Origin: Cellvibrionales bacterium UBA4451 | GTDB taxonomy: Bacteria; Pseudomonadota; Gammaproteobacteria; Pseudomonadales; Porticoccaceae | Length of the DNA: 64,000 bases | Assembly: GCA_002390285.1 (NCBI GenBank) | Contig: DGPB01000011.1 | Location: 121,440 to 185,439, forward strand | Direction: 5' to 3' | In this document: one piece after another, positions 51,705 to 61,172 of the stretch | Numbering within the stretch: position 1 is the stretch's first letter | Layout: every line of letters begins with the position of its first letter | Position numbers and translations under genes: made by a program | Notes under the pieces: model-generated | What the model was told of the DNA's origin: nothing | Databases searched by the model: none | What the model saw: the letters and a program-made list of their open reading frames with translations, nothing else

Positions 51705-52817
51705 CTATTCACAACTAATGTATTCGACCACTTCCAAGTCAAACCCAGAAATGCCGGTAAACTTAAACGGAGCACTTAACAATCGCATTTTATGAACCCC
51801 AAGATCCATCAGAATCTGCGATCCAGTACCCACTTGCTGATACACCACATCCCCGGCCTGCTGGGGTTTAGCTAGCACTGGGTTTAATGCTTGATCAATA
51901 CTGGCATCAATATCATCAGCCGTTTCCGGGTAATAAAGGAATACCACGACACCACGCCCCTCCTCTGCCACCTTTTCCATGGAACGTGACAGACTCCAAC
52001 TTTTGAAACCCTCAGAGGACTCCAGCCCAAAAAGGTCTCGAGAAGACTTGTTAATATGCACCCGAACCAACGGTGGCTCACCCCCGGACACATCACCCAT
52101 CACCAAGGCAAAATGTTTTTCATTCCGAGCACTATCTAGATAGGTTTTCAGTACAAACTGGCCATATTGAGTATCGATATCGCGCTCGTTAATACAACCG
52201 GTGGTTTTTTCTGTCACCAATCGATAATGAATCAGATCTGCGATAGTACCTATTTTCAGGTCATGTTTTTTCGCAAAAGCCTCAAGGTCAGCACGACGGG
52301 CCATAGTGCCATCATCATTCATAATCTCGACAATCACAGCCGCTGGCTCAAACCCCGCGATTCGGGCCAGATCGCAACCGGCTTCTGTATGCCCGGCACG
52401 ACTCAATACGCCACCGGGCTCAGCTTGTAGTGGAAAGATATGTCCTGGCTGTACGATATCGTTGGGGCGCGCATTACTGGCCACGGCTGCTTGAATAGTA
52501 CGCGCGCGATCAGCCGCAGAAATTCCCGTCGTCACCCCCTCAGCAGCCTCAATAGACAGAGTGAAGTTGGTACCGTGGCTGGCGTTATTGGCATCCACCA
52601 TCAGCGGCAGGTTTAACTGCCGACAGCGTTCTTCTGAAAGCGTCAAACAGATAAGGCCTCTGCCGTGAGTAGCCATAAAATTGATATCTTCAGGACGAAT
52701 CATCGTTGCCGCCATCAGCAGATCGCCTTCGTTCTCACGATCTTCGTCATCCATCAGGACAACCATCTTACCCTGGCGAATATCTTCCACCAGTTCTTCC
52801 AAGCTGTTCAGAGCCAT
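51705..52817 (-). CDS. ribBA: DHBP synthase with degenerate GTP cyclohydrolase II domain
   Basis: The N-terminal half (about residues 1-200) is 3,4-dihydroxy-2-butanone-4-phosphate synthase, with DDEDRENEGDL, ATHGRGLICL, GHTEAGCDLAR and related catalytic motifs intact. The C-terminal half aligns with GTP cyclohydrolase II (GDVSGGEPPLVRVH, EEGRGVVVFLYYP) but lacks the Cys-x(10)-Cys-x-Cys zinc site and the following Arg motif. That domain should be inactive as a cyclohydrolase. The stand-alone RibA at 47730 supplies the activity. Similar hybrid proteins occur in Pseudomonas. Confidence 0.94.
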   Translation of the reverse strand: MALNSLEELVEDIRQGKMVVLMDDEDRENEGDLLMAATMIRPEDINFMATHGRGLICLTLSEERCRQLNLPLMVDANNASHGTNFTLSIEAAEGVTTGISAADRARTIQAAVASNARPNDIVQPGHIFPLQAEPGGVLSRAGHTEAGCDLARIAGFEPAAVIVEIMNDDGTMARRADLEAFAKKHDLKIGTIADLIHYRLVTEKTTGCINERDIDTQYGQFVLKTYLDSARNEKHFALVMGDVSGGEPPLVRVHINKSSRDLFGLESSEGFKSWSLSRSMEKVAEEGRGVVVFLYYPETADDIDASIDQALNPVLAKPQQAGDVVYQQVGTGSQILMDLGVHKMRLLSAPFKFTGISGFDLEVVEYISCE

Positions 52818-52881
52818 GCTTTTTTCTCTAATTACGTTCTCTAACCTAAAGCAGGTGACACCGCACCGGCCTTACATAAAA

Positions 52882-53490
52882 TTAAACTTCAGCCGCTTTG
52901 TCACCCAGTAGCAAACGCTCCAAATAACGGGCGATAATATCCACTTCAAGATTGACCCGTGTTCCCGGCTGATAAGTGCCCATCACCGTTTTCTCAAGGG
53001 TATGCGGCACTATATTCAACTCAAACTCAGCACCTTCCACTTTGTTCACGGTAAGACTGGTGCCATCCACCGTAATCGAACCTTTATGGGCAATGTATTT
53101 GGCCAATGCTTTCGGCGCACGGATACGGAACTGCTCGGAGCGAGCATCCGGATGCCGACTCACCACCTCACCCACATCATCCACATGACCCGAGACTAAA
53201 TGCCCGCCAAGTCGAGTCTTGGGAGTCAGCGCCCGCTCCAGGTTCACCAATGTGCCCGTAGACCAATCGCCAATTGATGTCATTGCTAGCGATTCGGCTG
53301 ACACATCAGCCACATAGCCGTCACCGGGCAAATCTACCACCGTCAAGCAGACGCCATTGGTCGCAATGCTGTCACCCAACTGAACCTCTCTCAAATCCAG
53401 CTCATTGGTTTTCACTCGCAGTCGCACATCGCCACCACGGGATTCACAAATAACCACTTCGCCTATTGCTTCAATAATGCCGGTAAACAT
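52882..53490 (-). CDS. ribE: riboflavin synthase alpha subunit
   Basis: Dismutates two lumazine molecules to riboflavin. It consists of two homologous beta-barrel lumazine-binding repeats: MFTGIIEAIGEV with SIATNGVCLTVV in the first (about 1-95), and GGHLVSGHVDDVGEV with KGSITVDGTSLTVN in the second (about 96-195). ATG 53490 gives the canonical MFTGI start; an upstream extension is not supported. It lies between ribD and ribBA, and no FMN riboswitch is apparent in the short leaders of these genes. Confidence 0.96.
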   Translation of the reverse strand: MFTGIIEAIGEVVICESRGGDVRLRVKTNELDLREVQLGDSIATNGVCLTVVDLPGDGYVADVSAESLAMTSIGDWSTGTLVNLERALTPKTRLGGHLVSGHVDDVGEVVSRHPDARSEQFRIRAPKALAKYIAHKGSITVDGTSLTVNKVEGAEFELNIVPHTLEKTVMGTYQPGTRVNLEVDIIARYLERLLLGDKAAEV

Positions 53491-53580
53491 AACAATCACT
53501 ATTCGAGTTGCGAGACACCACCACCTATCTTCAAGTGACGTCATTAATTATTTAATGGCGCTGTTATCCAATGATAACGG

Positions 53581-54693
53581 TCATTCAACCAGCGTGGCCG
53601 TTATTCGAATGTCATCACCCACTTGCCGTATATCGGTGATATCCAACGCCACCTGCTGATCCATCGTATCGAGCGGCAGGGTCAGCAGCGGTCGCGCCGA
53701 GCTACCGAGCAGCTTGGGCGCCATATAAAAGACAAACTCATCGACCAGTCCTGCCTGTAAAAAAGACCCGGCCAATTCTGAACCGGCCTCTATCAGCACC
53801 TGGTTACATTCTTTTTCTGCCAGTGTCTTTAACAGTGCAACCAAATCAACTTGGCCACCCTCTCCTGCCAGACAAACAACCTCAGCGCCCGCCATAGAAG
53901 GGGAGAAAGGGAGCAAACCATCGCAGGCTGTAACAACCAACGTGTTCCCTTTAGCCGACAGTACTTTTGCATCGGCTGGCGTTTTTAGCTGGCTGTCGAC
54001 CACCACCCGTAGAGGCTGACGCTCAACAATGTCTTTGACATGTTCAAGCCCTAGCTCATCAGCCCGAACCGTGAGCGATGGGTTGTCGTGCAACACCGTA
54101 CCTATTCCGGTGACAATGGCACAACTCTCGGCCCGTAGCCGCTGAACATCCTGACGCGCAGCAGCTCCCGTTATCCACTGACTCTCACCACTGCCCATTG
54201 CCGTGCGACCATCCAGACTCATTGCCAGCTTCACGGTCACCCAAGGTAATCCTTGTTGCTGACGCTTCATAAAACCACGATTCAATTGCTGCGCTTCAAC
54301 GTCCAGTACCGGGCCATCCACCGCAATACCTGCCTGTCGAAGTTTTGCCAAGCCATTACCCGCAACTTGAGGGTTTGGGTCGGTCATGCCGTATACCACC
54401 CGAGCAACACCAGCCTCAATCAGCGCATCCGCACAAGGAGGCGTACGCCCATAGTGACTACAGGGTTCCAGGGTGACATAAACTGTAGCGCCCCGAGCCA
54501 GCTCACCGGCTTCGTGCAGGGCATTCACTTCTGCATGAGGCGCGCCGGCTCGTTGATGCCAGCCTTTACCGACAACATTATCGCCTTGGACAATGACACA
54601 ACCTACCGCCGGATTGGGCATGCAGGTATAGCGCCCTCGAGCTGCTAATTTAAGTGCCCGGGCCATCATGACAAGGTCGCGACTGTTTGCCAT
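53581..54693 (-). CDS. ribD: riboflavin deaminase/reductase RibD
   Basis: A bifunctional enzyme. The N-terminal deaminase domain (about 1-145) has the zinc motifs HAEVNAL and PCSHYGRTPPC, and the C-terminal reductase domain (about 148-368) has KLAMSLDGRTA and GSELAGSFLQAGLVDEF. It deaminates and then reduces the pyrimidine intermediate. It starts five bases after the nrdR stop, so nrdR-ribD-ribE-ribBA-ribH-nusB form one likely transcription unit. Confidence 0.96.
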   Translation of the reverse strand: MANSRDLVMMARALKLAARGRYTCMPNPAVGCVIVQGDNVVGKGWHQRAGAPHAEVNALHEAGELARGATVYVTLEPCSHYGRTPPCADALIEAGVARVVYGMTDPNPQVAGNGLAKLRQAGIAVDGPVLDVEAQQLNRGFMKRQQQGLPWVTVKLAMSLDGRTAMGSGESQWITGAAARQDVQRLRAESCAIVTGIGTVLHDNPSLTVRADELGLEHVKDIVERQPLRVVVDSQLKTPADAKVLSAKGNTLVVTACDGLLPFSPSMAGAEVVCLAGEGGQVDLVALLKTLAEKECNQVLIEAGSELAGSFLQAGLVDEFVFYMAPKLLGSSARPLLTLPLDTMDQQVALDITDIRQVGDDIRITATLVE

Positions 54694-54698
54694 TGGCG

Positions 54699-55172
54699 TC
54701 AGCCCTTTTCACCTTCCGGAAGATTTTGCTCCAGGCGATCCAATTCAGCCCGAAACTCACTGAGGTCCTGAAAGCTGCGATAAACCGAAGCAAATCGCAC
54801 ATAGGCCACTTCATCCAGCTCACGCAGCTGTCTCATCACCTGCTCACCAATCATCCGAGAGGTGACTTCCCGCTCACCCGTAGCGCGCAACTCATGCTTA
54901 ATATGGGAAATGGCCTCTTCTATTCTTTCCATGTCCACCGGACGTTTTTCCAGAGCCCTTAGCAAACCGGACCTAAGCTTGCCTTCATCAAAGGGCTCAC
55001 GAGTATCATCACTTTTGATCACTCGAGGCATCAGCAACTCAGCCAGTTCGTAGGTAGTGAACCGCTCTTGGCAAGAAAGACACTCACGGCGACGACGCAC
55101 CTGACCGCCCTCTGCCACCAACCGAGAATCGATTACCTTGGTATCCTCTGCGCTGCAGAAGGGACAATGCAT
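54699..55172 (-). CDS. nrdR: transcriptional repressor NrdR
   Basis: A 157-residue repressor of ribonucleotide reductase genes. The N-terminal zinc ribbon has Cys pairs in MHCPFCSAED and RECLSCQERFTTYE, and the ATP-cone domain (about 46-136) begins MPRVIKSDDTREPFDEGKL. NrdR senses dATP/ATP. In Pseudomonas it also precedes ribD. Confidence 0.97.
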   Translation of the reverse strand: MHCPFCSAEDTKVIDSRLVAEGGQVRRRRECLSCQERFTTYELAELLMPRVIKSDDTREPFDEGKLRSGLLRALEKRPVDMERIEEAISHIKHELRATGEREVTSRMIGEQVMRQLRELDEVAYVRFASVYRSFQDLSEFRAELDRLEQNLPEGEKG

Positions 55173-55200
55173 AGCAATAACTTCATTAAATTAAACAGGG

Positions 55201-55215
55201 CGCATAATACCACAT
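55201..55215 (-). promoter_or_regulatory. candidate extended -10 promoter of nrdR-rib
   Basis: On the minus strand TGTGGTATTAT gives an extended -10 (TG, one base, TATTAT at 55209-55204), about 30 bases upstream of nrdR. No convincing -35 hexamer is seen, which is tolerable for extended -10 promoters. Confidence 0.35.
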
Positions 55216-55311
55216 TTCGCCGGATTCCCGGTCTCACAACACGGGATTCAGCTCAACGCTATAGGTCAAGACTATAGGCCAACAATGGAACGTTGCGTTT
55301 TTGAACACCCA

Positions 55312-55336
55312 ACAAAAACCCCGCATTAAGCGGGGC
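55312..55336 (-). terminator. glyA terminator
   Basis: In minus-strand orientation CCCCGC, a TTAAT loop and GCGGGG are followed by TTTTTG, 24 bases after the glyA stop. A good intrinsic terminator. Confidence 0.88.
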
Positions 55337-55359
55337 ATTAAGCTGTTAGCCGACGTCGA

Positions 55360-56619
55360 TTATCCGTAGACCGGAAAGTGGCTGCAGATATCCAACACCT
55401 TGGCCTTAACTTCTGGAATAACCTGCTCAGATGTGTCATTTTCCAGACTATCCAGCACATCACAAATCCAGTTTGTCAGCTGAATAGACTCTGCCTCAGC
55501 AAAACCGCGGGTCGTTATTGCCGGCGTACCGATACGCAGGCCAGAAGTAACAAACGGAGAGCGCGGGTCATTTGGAACGGCATTTTTGTTAACCGTGATA
55601 TAAGCGCGACCCAAGGCAGCGTCTGCATCTTTACCGGTATATTCCTTGCCAATCAGATCCACCAGCATCAGATGGTTTTCAGTGCCGTTTGACACAATCT
55701 TGATACCGCGCTCCATAAAGGTAGCCGCCATCGCCTTCGCGTTCTTCACCACTTGCTGCTGATAGGTTTTGAACTCGTCAGTCATCGCCTCTTTGAACGA
55801 TACCGCCTTCGCTGCAATCACATGGCACAACGGACCGCCCTGACCACCGGGGAATACCGCCGAATTAATTTTCTTGGCCAGCTCTTCACTGTTAGTGAGA
55901 ATAATGCCACCGCGTGGGCCACGCAGCGTTTTATGGGTAGTAGAGGTTACTACGTCGGCAAATGGCATCGGATTGGGATACACACCCGCCGCAATCAACC
56001 CCGCCACATGAGCCATATCCACCATCAGGTAGGCCCCAACCTTATCGGCGATCTCACGAAACCGCGCCCAATCCAGCACACCAGAATAAGCGGAGAAGCC
56101 AGCAATAATCATTTTGGGTTGATGCTCAACCGCCAGCGCTTCTATCTGATCGTAATCCACCAATCCTGTTTCTGGATTCAGCCCATACTGCACCGCGTTG
56201 TAAATTTTGCCGGAGAAGCTTGGCTTGGCACCGTGAGTCAGGTGGCCACCAGCATCTAGGCTCATTCCAAGCACGGTCTCTCCGGGCAAACAAAGTGCTT
56301 GATATACCGCACTATTAGCCTGAGAACCCGAGTGTGGCTGAACATTCGCATATCCGGCGCCGAACAACGATTTAACGCGTTCAATGGCCATCTCTTCGGT
56401 CTTATCAACAAACTCACAACCACCGTAATAACGCTTATGGGGATACCCCTCCGCGTATTTATTGGTGAGCTTGGTACCCTGTGCAGCCATTACAGCTGGG
56501 CTGGTATAGTTTTCAGACGCAATCAGCTCGATATGCTCTTCCTGACGCTGCTCTTCCTGTTGGATGGCAGCCCATACTTCTGGGTCAAAACTGGCAATGG
56601 TTTGGTCTTTATCAAACAT
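55360..56619 (-). CDS. glyA: serine hydroxymethyltransferase
   Basis: A PLP enzyme interconverting serine and glycine with tetrahydrofolate, the main C1 source. The PLP Lys is in TTTHKTLRGPRGG (about residue 230), and SENYTSPAVMAAQG, KRYYGGCEFVD and NVQPHSGSQAN are conserved. ATG 56619 (MFDKDQTIASFD) gives 419 residues, the family length; the frame extends upstream without family similarity. It is upstream of nrdR on the same strand but separated by a terminator. Confidence 0.97.
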   Translation of the reverse strand: MFDKDQTIASFDPEVWAAIQQEEQRQEEHIELIASENYTSPAVMAAQGTKLTNKYAEGYPHKRYYGGCEFVDKTEEMAIERVKSLFGAGYANVQPHSGSQANSAVYQALCLPGETVLGMSLDAGGHLTHGAKPSFSGKIYNAVQYGLNPETGLVDYDQIEALAVEHQPKMIIAGFSAYSGVLDWARFREIADKVGAYLMVDMAHVAGLIAAGVYPNPMPFADVVTSTTHKTLRGPRGGIILTNSEELAKKINSAVFPGGQGGPLCHVIAAKAVSFKEAMTDEFKTYQQQVVKNAKAMAATFMERGIKIVSNGTENHLMLVDLIGKEYTGKDADAALGRAYITVNKNAVPNDPRSPFVTSGLRIGTPAITTRGFAEAESIQLTNWICDVLDSLENDTSEQVIPEVKAKVLDICSHFPVYG

Positions 56620-56726
56620 GAGTCTCACACTGGTAGTGGGTGTAAAAAAGAGTGCGAATTGTACACAAAACAACCGCGAAATCCCACGCATATTGAAGGG
56701 AAGCTATCTACTAAAGCCCGAAGTTG

Positions 56727-59700
56727 CTACATGTTTCTGCGGTATAAACCACCAATACTATAGAGCGCAGCACTCATCTGCCCCAGCGAGCTGTATTTAG
56801 CGGCCTCCATTAGGCTTTCAAAAATATTTCCGCGGGACAGCGCCACCGATTTTAATTGCACGAGGGCTGCTTCCGCCTCTTTGCTATGAAGCGCCTTATA
56901 CCCATTAAGGTTATCCACCTGAAGCTGTTTCTCCGCATCATCCGAGCGCGCTAACTCCCTACCCTCAATAGTTTCTTCAGCGCCCGCTTCTGGGAGGAAG
57001 GTATTCACCCCTATTAACGGCAAGCTACCATCGTGTTTTTTGTGTTCGTAGTACATGCTTTCTTCCTGAATTTTACCCCGCTGATACATGGTATCCATGG
57101 CGCCCAATACGCCACCGCGCTCAGAAATTTTCTCAAACTCGGCATAGACAGCCTCCTCCACGAGATCAGTAAGCTGCTCAATAATGAACGAGCCCTGCCA
57201 GGGGTTCTCGCAGAAATTCAGCCCAAACTCACGGTTGATCACCAACTGGATTGCCACTGCCCGACGCACTGATTCCTCGGTCGGCGTAGTGATCGCCTCG
57301 TCATAAGCGTTGGTATGCAAACTATTGGTATTATCAAAAATCGCATAGAGCGCCTGCAAAGTAGTACGGATATCGTTAAAGCTCATTTCCTGTGCGTGCA
57401 GACTGCGACCCGAGGTTTGAATATGGTATTTGAGCATCTGGCTTCGTGGACTGGCACCGTAACGCTCTTTCATCGCCCTCGCCCAAATGCGACGGGCCAC
57501 CCGACCCACAACCGCATATTCGGGGTCCATACCATTGGAAAAGAAGAAGCTGAAGTTGGGCACAAAATCATCCACCTTCATGCCTCTAGATAAATAGTAC
57601 TCCACCAGGGTGAAACCATTGGATAGGGTAAAGGCCAGATGGGAGATCGGGTTCGCCCCCGCCTCAGCAATATGATAGCCACTCACCGATACGCTGTAGT
57701 AATTGCGCACATTATTGACAATAAAGTATTCCTGCACATCGCCCATCATTTTCATGGCAAAGTTGGTGGAAAAAATACAGGTATTCTGAGCCTGATCCTC
57801 TTTCAGAATGTCGGCCTGTACCGTCCCCCTGACAGAGGAAAGCGTCTCTTTTTTGATCCGTGCGTAGGTCTCTGCATCCACCAGCTTATCGCCCGTTATA
57901 CCCAACAGTGCCAACCCGAGCCCATCGTGCCCTTCGGGAAGCTCACCGGTATAGGACGGTCGCGACGCTTTATTAAATGACCGGCCCTTATCCTTAAATA
58001 AGGCATTAATTTTCTTTTGGGCCTCGCCCCATTCACCACTTTCTTTGAGGTGTTTTTCCACCTGCTGATCGATGGCTGCATTCATAAAAAAAGCGAGGAT
58101 CATGGGCGCCGGGCCATTGATCGTCATGGACACCGAGGTTGTCGCCGAGCAGAGATCAAACCCGGAATAGAGTTTTTTCATATCATCCAGGGTCGCAATC
58201 GACACCCCGGAATTACCTACTTTTCCCCATATATCTAGCCGTGGATCAGGATCCGCGCCATAAAGCGTGACCGAATCAAAGGCCGTGGAAAGCCGTGTCG
58301 CCACCTGCCCTCTAGACAGAAAATGGAAACGACGATTGGTTCGCTCTGGCGTACCTTCACCCGCAAACATCCGGGTGGGATCCTCTCCAGAGCGGCGGTA
58401 GGGAAATACGCCCGCGGTATAGGGGTAACTGCCAGGAAGATTCTCCGCCAGCAAAAAAACCAGCAACTCCCCCCAATCTTGATATTGAGGTGCAGCTACT
58501 TTCGGCACCATCAAATGACTGAGAGACTCCACATAATTATTGCCCGTGACCTCCTTGCCGCGAATGGGATAGCTAAAATGGGCCTGTTCAATGCCCCGCT
58601 TTCGGTCGGGCCACGCCTGCAATAGACGAATTGACTCATCCGCCATACCAGCAAGTGCTTCTTGATAGCGCTGCCGAAGGGCAAACAATGTGTGGTCTGC
58701 CTGATCATCCGCTAGCACTGCCAAATCATAGCGACGAAGTGGCTCGGGTAAAGCCGGATCGGCTAACGACTTCAGTACCTGATAACTTTGATAGGCCACA
58801 GACGCCAGCTCAGACTGCTGAGCATTATTGGCCTTAATATGGCGCCCCTGCTCGCTGAGCTCCGCCAGATAACGAACACGGTTGTTGGGAATAAGAGCAA
58901 CGGATGTGGGCTCTTCATGGGCCTCGCTGCCCAAGGGTAACCACGCTTTGTTTTTTAAACCCTTTTTTTCGATCAACAGCCGGCACAGGTTGTAAAACAC
59001 CCGATTGACTCCTGGGTCATTAAACTGACTAGCAATGGTTGGGTACACCGGTATTTGGCTAGGCTCAAACGCAAAGGCATTGTGATTTCTCTGCCACTGC
59101 TTGCGAATATCACGAAGCGCATCCTCAGCACCACGCTTGTCATACTTATTGAGAATGATCATATCCGCGTAATCGATCATATCGATTTTTTCCAGCTGAC
59201 TGGCGGCACCGTAATCACTGGTCATCGCATAGATAGAGAAATCGACCAGATCAACAATCTCGGAATCACTTTGGCCGATGCCTGCGGTTTCCACCAAAAC
59301 CAAGTCATACTCCATCGACTTCAAAAACAGAATGACATCACCCAGCATCTCACTGGTGGCACGATGCTGCCTACGTGTCGCCATAGAGCGCATAAAGATA
59401 TTTTTGGAAGACAAGCAATTCATGCGAATCCTATCGCCTAGCAGTGCTCCCCCGGTACGACGTCGGGTCGGGTCCACCGCCAGCACAGCAATTCGCATAT
59501 CTGGCCATTGCTGCAAAAATCGATCGAGCAATTCATCGACCGTACTGCTTTTGCCCGAGCCTCCGGTACCGGTCACGCCAATGACCGGTGTTTCCCCGGC
59601 CATTGACGCCCACTCTTCTTTCAAGGCTATTAGGCATGGCTTGGCAATAAAGCCTTCTTCAATCGCAGAAATCATCTGCGCCACCTTCACCTCATCATCT

Positions 59701-60191
59701 TTATTGGGCGCTACGGGCTGACAAATATCGGTACGATCTTGCTGCGCAAGTGCAACCAGATCCTCAATCATCCCTATCAGCCCCATCTCCATCCCGTGAG
59801 TCGGGTGGTAAATTCGAACCACGCCCTCGGACTCAAGCTGGGCAATTTCTTCCAGCGTAATGGTTCCGCCGCCGCCACCAAATACTTTGATATGCCCTGC
59901 GTCACTCGCTCTGAGAAGCTGAAGGGTATAGCGAAAATACTCCATGTGACCGCCCTGGTAGGAGCTAATGGCGATGGCATCCGCATTTTCCTGAACAGCA
60001 GCCCGCACCACCTCGGCCACACTGCGGTTGTGACCCAAATGTATGACCTCTGCTCCATGAGCCTGAATCAGCCGACGCATCACATTGATTGCAGCATCGT
60101 GGCCATCAAACAACGAAGTTGCCGTGATAAACCGCAATGGCCTGGCTTTTGTTTCGGATTGACCTACAGTTTTACTTATCGTGCCTGCCAT
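56727..60191 (-). CDS. icmF: fused isobutyryl-CoA mutase IcmF
   Basis: A 1154-residue B12-dependent acyl-CoA mutase fusion. The N-terminal cobalamin-binding domain (about 18-150) has LFDGHDA with the lower-ligand His31, SSYQGGHMEYF and FGGGGGT. A MeaB-like G-protein chaperone domain (about 200-400) has Walker A GTGGSGKSS at 208-216 and ILNKYDK as the base-recognition site. The catalytic TIM barrel (about 560-1120) has FPYRRSGEDPTRMFAGEG, TERTNRRFH-type and YGADPDPRLD segments. It interconverts isobutyryl- and butyryl-CoA; related substrates cannot be excluded. It is divergent from a GntR regulator. Residues 360-370 are encoded by the 33-bp repeat. Confidence 0.94.
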   Translation of the reverse strand: MAGTISKTVGQSETKARPLRFITATSLFDGHDAAINVMRRLIQAHGAEVIHLGHNRSVAEVVRAAVQENADAIAISSYQGGHMEYFRYTLQLLRASDAGHIKVFGGGGGTITLEEIAQLESEGVVRIYHPTHGMEMGLIGMIEDLVALAQQDRTDICQPVAPNKDDEVKVAQMISAIEEGFIAKPCLIALKEEWASMAGETPVIGVTGTGGSGKSSTVDELLDRFLQQWPDMRIAVLAVDPTRRRTGGALLGDRIRMNCLSSKNIFMRSMATRRQHRATSEMLGDVILFLKSMEYDLVLVETAGIGQSDSEIVDLVDFSIYAMTSDYGAASQLEKIDMIDYADMIILNKYDKRGAEDALRDIRKQWQRNHNAFAFEPSQIPVYPTIASQFNDPGVNRVFYNLCRLLIEKKGLKNKAWLPLGSEAHEEPTSVALIPNNRVRYLAELSEQGRHIKANNAQQSELASVAYQSYQVLKSLADPALPEPLRRYDLAVLADDQADHTLFALRQRYQEALAGMADESIRLLQAWPDRKRGIEQAHFSYPIRGKEVTGNNYVESLSHLMVPKVAAPQYQDWGELLVFLLAENLPGSYPYTAGVFPYRRSGEDPTRMFAGEGTPERTNRRFHFLSRGQVATRLSTAFDSVTLYGADPDPRLDIWGKVGNSGVSIATLDDMKKLYSGFDLCSATTSVSMTINGPAPMILAFFMNAAIDQQVEKHLKESGEWGEAQKKINALFKDKGRSFNKASRPSYTGELPEGHDGLGLALLGITGDKLVDAETYARIKKETLSSVRGTVQADILKEDQAQNTCIFSTNFAMKMMGDVQEYFIVNNVRNYYSVSVSGYHIAEAGANPISHLAFTLSNGFTLVEYYLSRGMKVDDFVPNFSFFFSNGMDPEYAVVGRVARRIWARAMKERYGASPRSQMLKYHIQTSGRSLHAQEMSFNDIRTTLQALYAIFDNTNSLHTNAYDEAITTPTEESVRRAVAIQLVINREFGLNFCENPWQGSFIIEQLTDLVEEAVYAEFEKISERGGVLGAMDTMYQRGKIQEESMYYEHKKHDGSLPLIGVNTFLPEAGAEETIEGRELARSDDAEKQLQVDNLNGYKALHSKEAEAALVQLKSVALSRGNIFESLMEAAKYSSLGQMSAALYSIGGLYRRNM
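59082..59114 (-). repeat. 33-bp exact repeat, copy 2 (inside icmF)
   Basis: This is the likely source copy of the repeat found at 38029-38061. It encodes RDIRKQWQRNH within the region between the G-protein domain and the linker, where the sequence continues naturally (NAFAFEPSQ). It lies in inverted orientation to copy 1 on the chromosome. Confidence 0.95.
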
Positions 60192-60262
60192 GATTATTCC
60201 TCACATCATCTCGCTCAGAAACAAAACTTATTCGTCGCTCAACCTAGTCATAACGTCAATGC

Positions 60263-60287
60263 TGACATATTGTCCGACAATATGTCA
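60263..60287. promoter_or_regulatory. perfect palindromic operator between icmF and gntR
   Basis: An 11-bp arm TGACATATTGT is followed by CCG and its exact complement ACAATATGTCA. The central TTGTCCGACAA fits the FadR-subfamily pattern TNGTNNNACNA. A minus-strand TTGACA overlaps the right arm. It is most likely the binding site of the adjacent GntR-type regulator, controlling icmF and itself. Confidence 0.75.
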
Positions 60288-60377
60288 ATTTACCGAAACC
60301 TGATACACTTACCCCACTATAGGCTTCGATTTCAAACGCATCCCGCTAGCAGAATGAAGCACAACACTTAAGACCCA

Positions 60378-61130
60378 ATGAACCGATGCCAGCACATGCC
60401 TAAAAATATAAATTTTGACAAACTATCTCACCAACCCGCTTATCGGGTCGTCAGCGAAAAAATTCGCAATGCCATTGTGTCGGGAGAGATAAAAACCGGG
60501 GAATTACTGCCCACCGAGACCACCCTCGCCGAACAGTTCGGCGTAACTCGCTCCACCATTCGCGAAGCCATTAGACTTTTGGAACATGGCGGTATGCTGG
60601 GCCGGGCAGACCGCAAACGCTTGGTAGTCACCCTTCCTCAAACCGATACTGTAGGACGATCTGTCAGCTCAGCACTATTAATGCACCGGGTGACCTATGA
60701 AGAGTTGTGGCAGGTCGCCATGGGCCTGGAGCCCCTCGCCAGTAAATTGGCCTGCTCGACAGCCACCGCCAAAGACAAACAACGATTGACCGCCAACCTC
60801 GTTCACACCGCTGAAGTGATGGACAACCACGATGCTCTGCTAGAAGCTGAAATCGAATTTCACGACCTACTCGCCAACGCGACCCACAACAGCGCCCTGC
60901 TGCTAGCCAGAGCGCCGCTTAATGAACTGTTCTACCCGGCTGCCTGGGGCGCGGTGATCCGGGCCCTCTCACCCGGCAAACGAATTCTGGTGGCACACCA
61001 ACATATCTATGGCGCCATCTGCGCAAACAATCCAGACAAGGCAGAAGAGTGGATGAAAAAACATATGCTCGATTTTCGGCGCGGCATAGAAATGGGCAAC
61101 CTAGGCTTCAATGAACCGGTAAAGGGCTAA
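60378..61130 (+). CDS. GntR-family (FadR/FCD) transcriptional regulator
   Basis: A 250-residue regulator. The winged helix-turn-helix (about 20-85) has PAYRVVSEKIRNAIVSGEI (positions 21-39), LLPTETTLAEQFGVTRSTIREAIRLLE as its recognition region (core LAEQFGVTRSTIREA), and the C-terminal FCD ligand domain (about 105-235) has the metal and acid-binding pattern EIEFHDLLANATHN and HQHIYGAI. Acyl-CoAs or organic acids are plausible ligands. The start is ATG 60378 or 60396. Divergence from icmF with a shared palindrome suggests it controls branched-chain acyl-CoA mutase expression; that link is inference. Confidence 0.9.
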   Translation: MNRCQHMPKNINFDKLSHQPAYRVVSEKIRNAIVSGEIKTGELLPTETTLAEQFGVTRSTIREAIRLLEHGGMLGRADRKRLVVTLPQTDTVGRSVSSALLMHRVTYEELWQVAMGLEPLASKLACSTATAKDKQRLTANLVHTAEVMDNHDALLEAEIEFHDLLANATHNSALLLARAPLNELFYPAAWGAVIRALSPGKRILVAHQHIYGAICANNPDKAEEWMKKHMLDFRRGIEMGNLGFNEPVKG

Positions 61131-61146
61131 GAAATGAAACAAGAGA

Positions 61147-61172
61147 GCGCGGAGTTTTACCAAACACCGCGC
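61147..61172 (+). terminator. hairpin after the gntR gene
   Basis: GCGCGG-A-GTTT, a TACC loop and AAAC-A-CCGCGC form a strong stem with one A.A mismatch, 16 bases after the stop. No T run follows, so it may be an mRNA-stabilising or Rho-independent-like end rather than a standard terminator. Confidence 0.4.

Noticed and set aside
52818..53580. Possible FMN riboswitch before ribBA or ribE
   Set aside because: The intergenic gaps are only about 65-90 bases and lack the conserved RFN element pattern; too short for the aptamer.
59739..60371. 210-codon open frame antisense to icmF
   Set aside because: Compositional shadow of the icmF coding strand; no ribosome-binding site, signal or domain pattern, and icmF is unambiguous.
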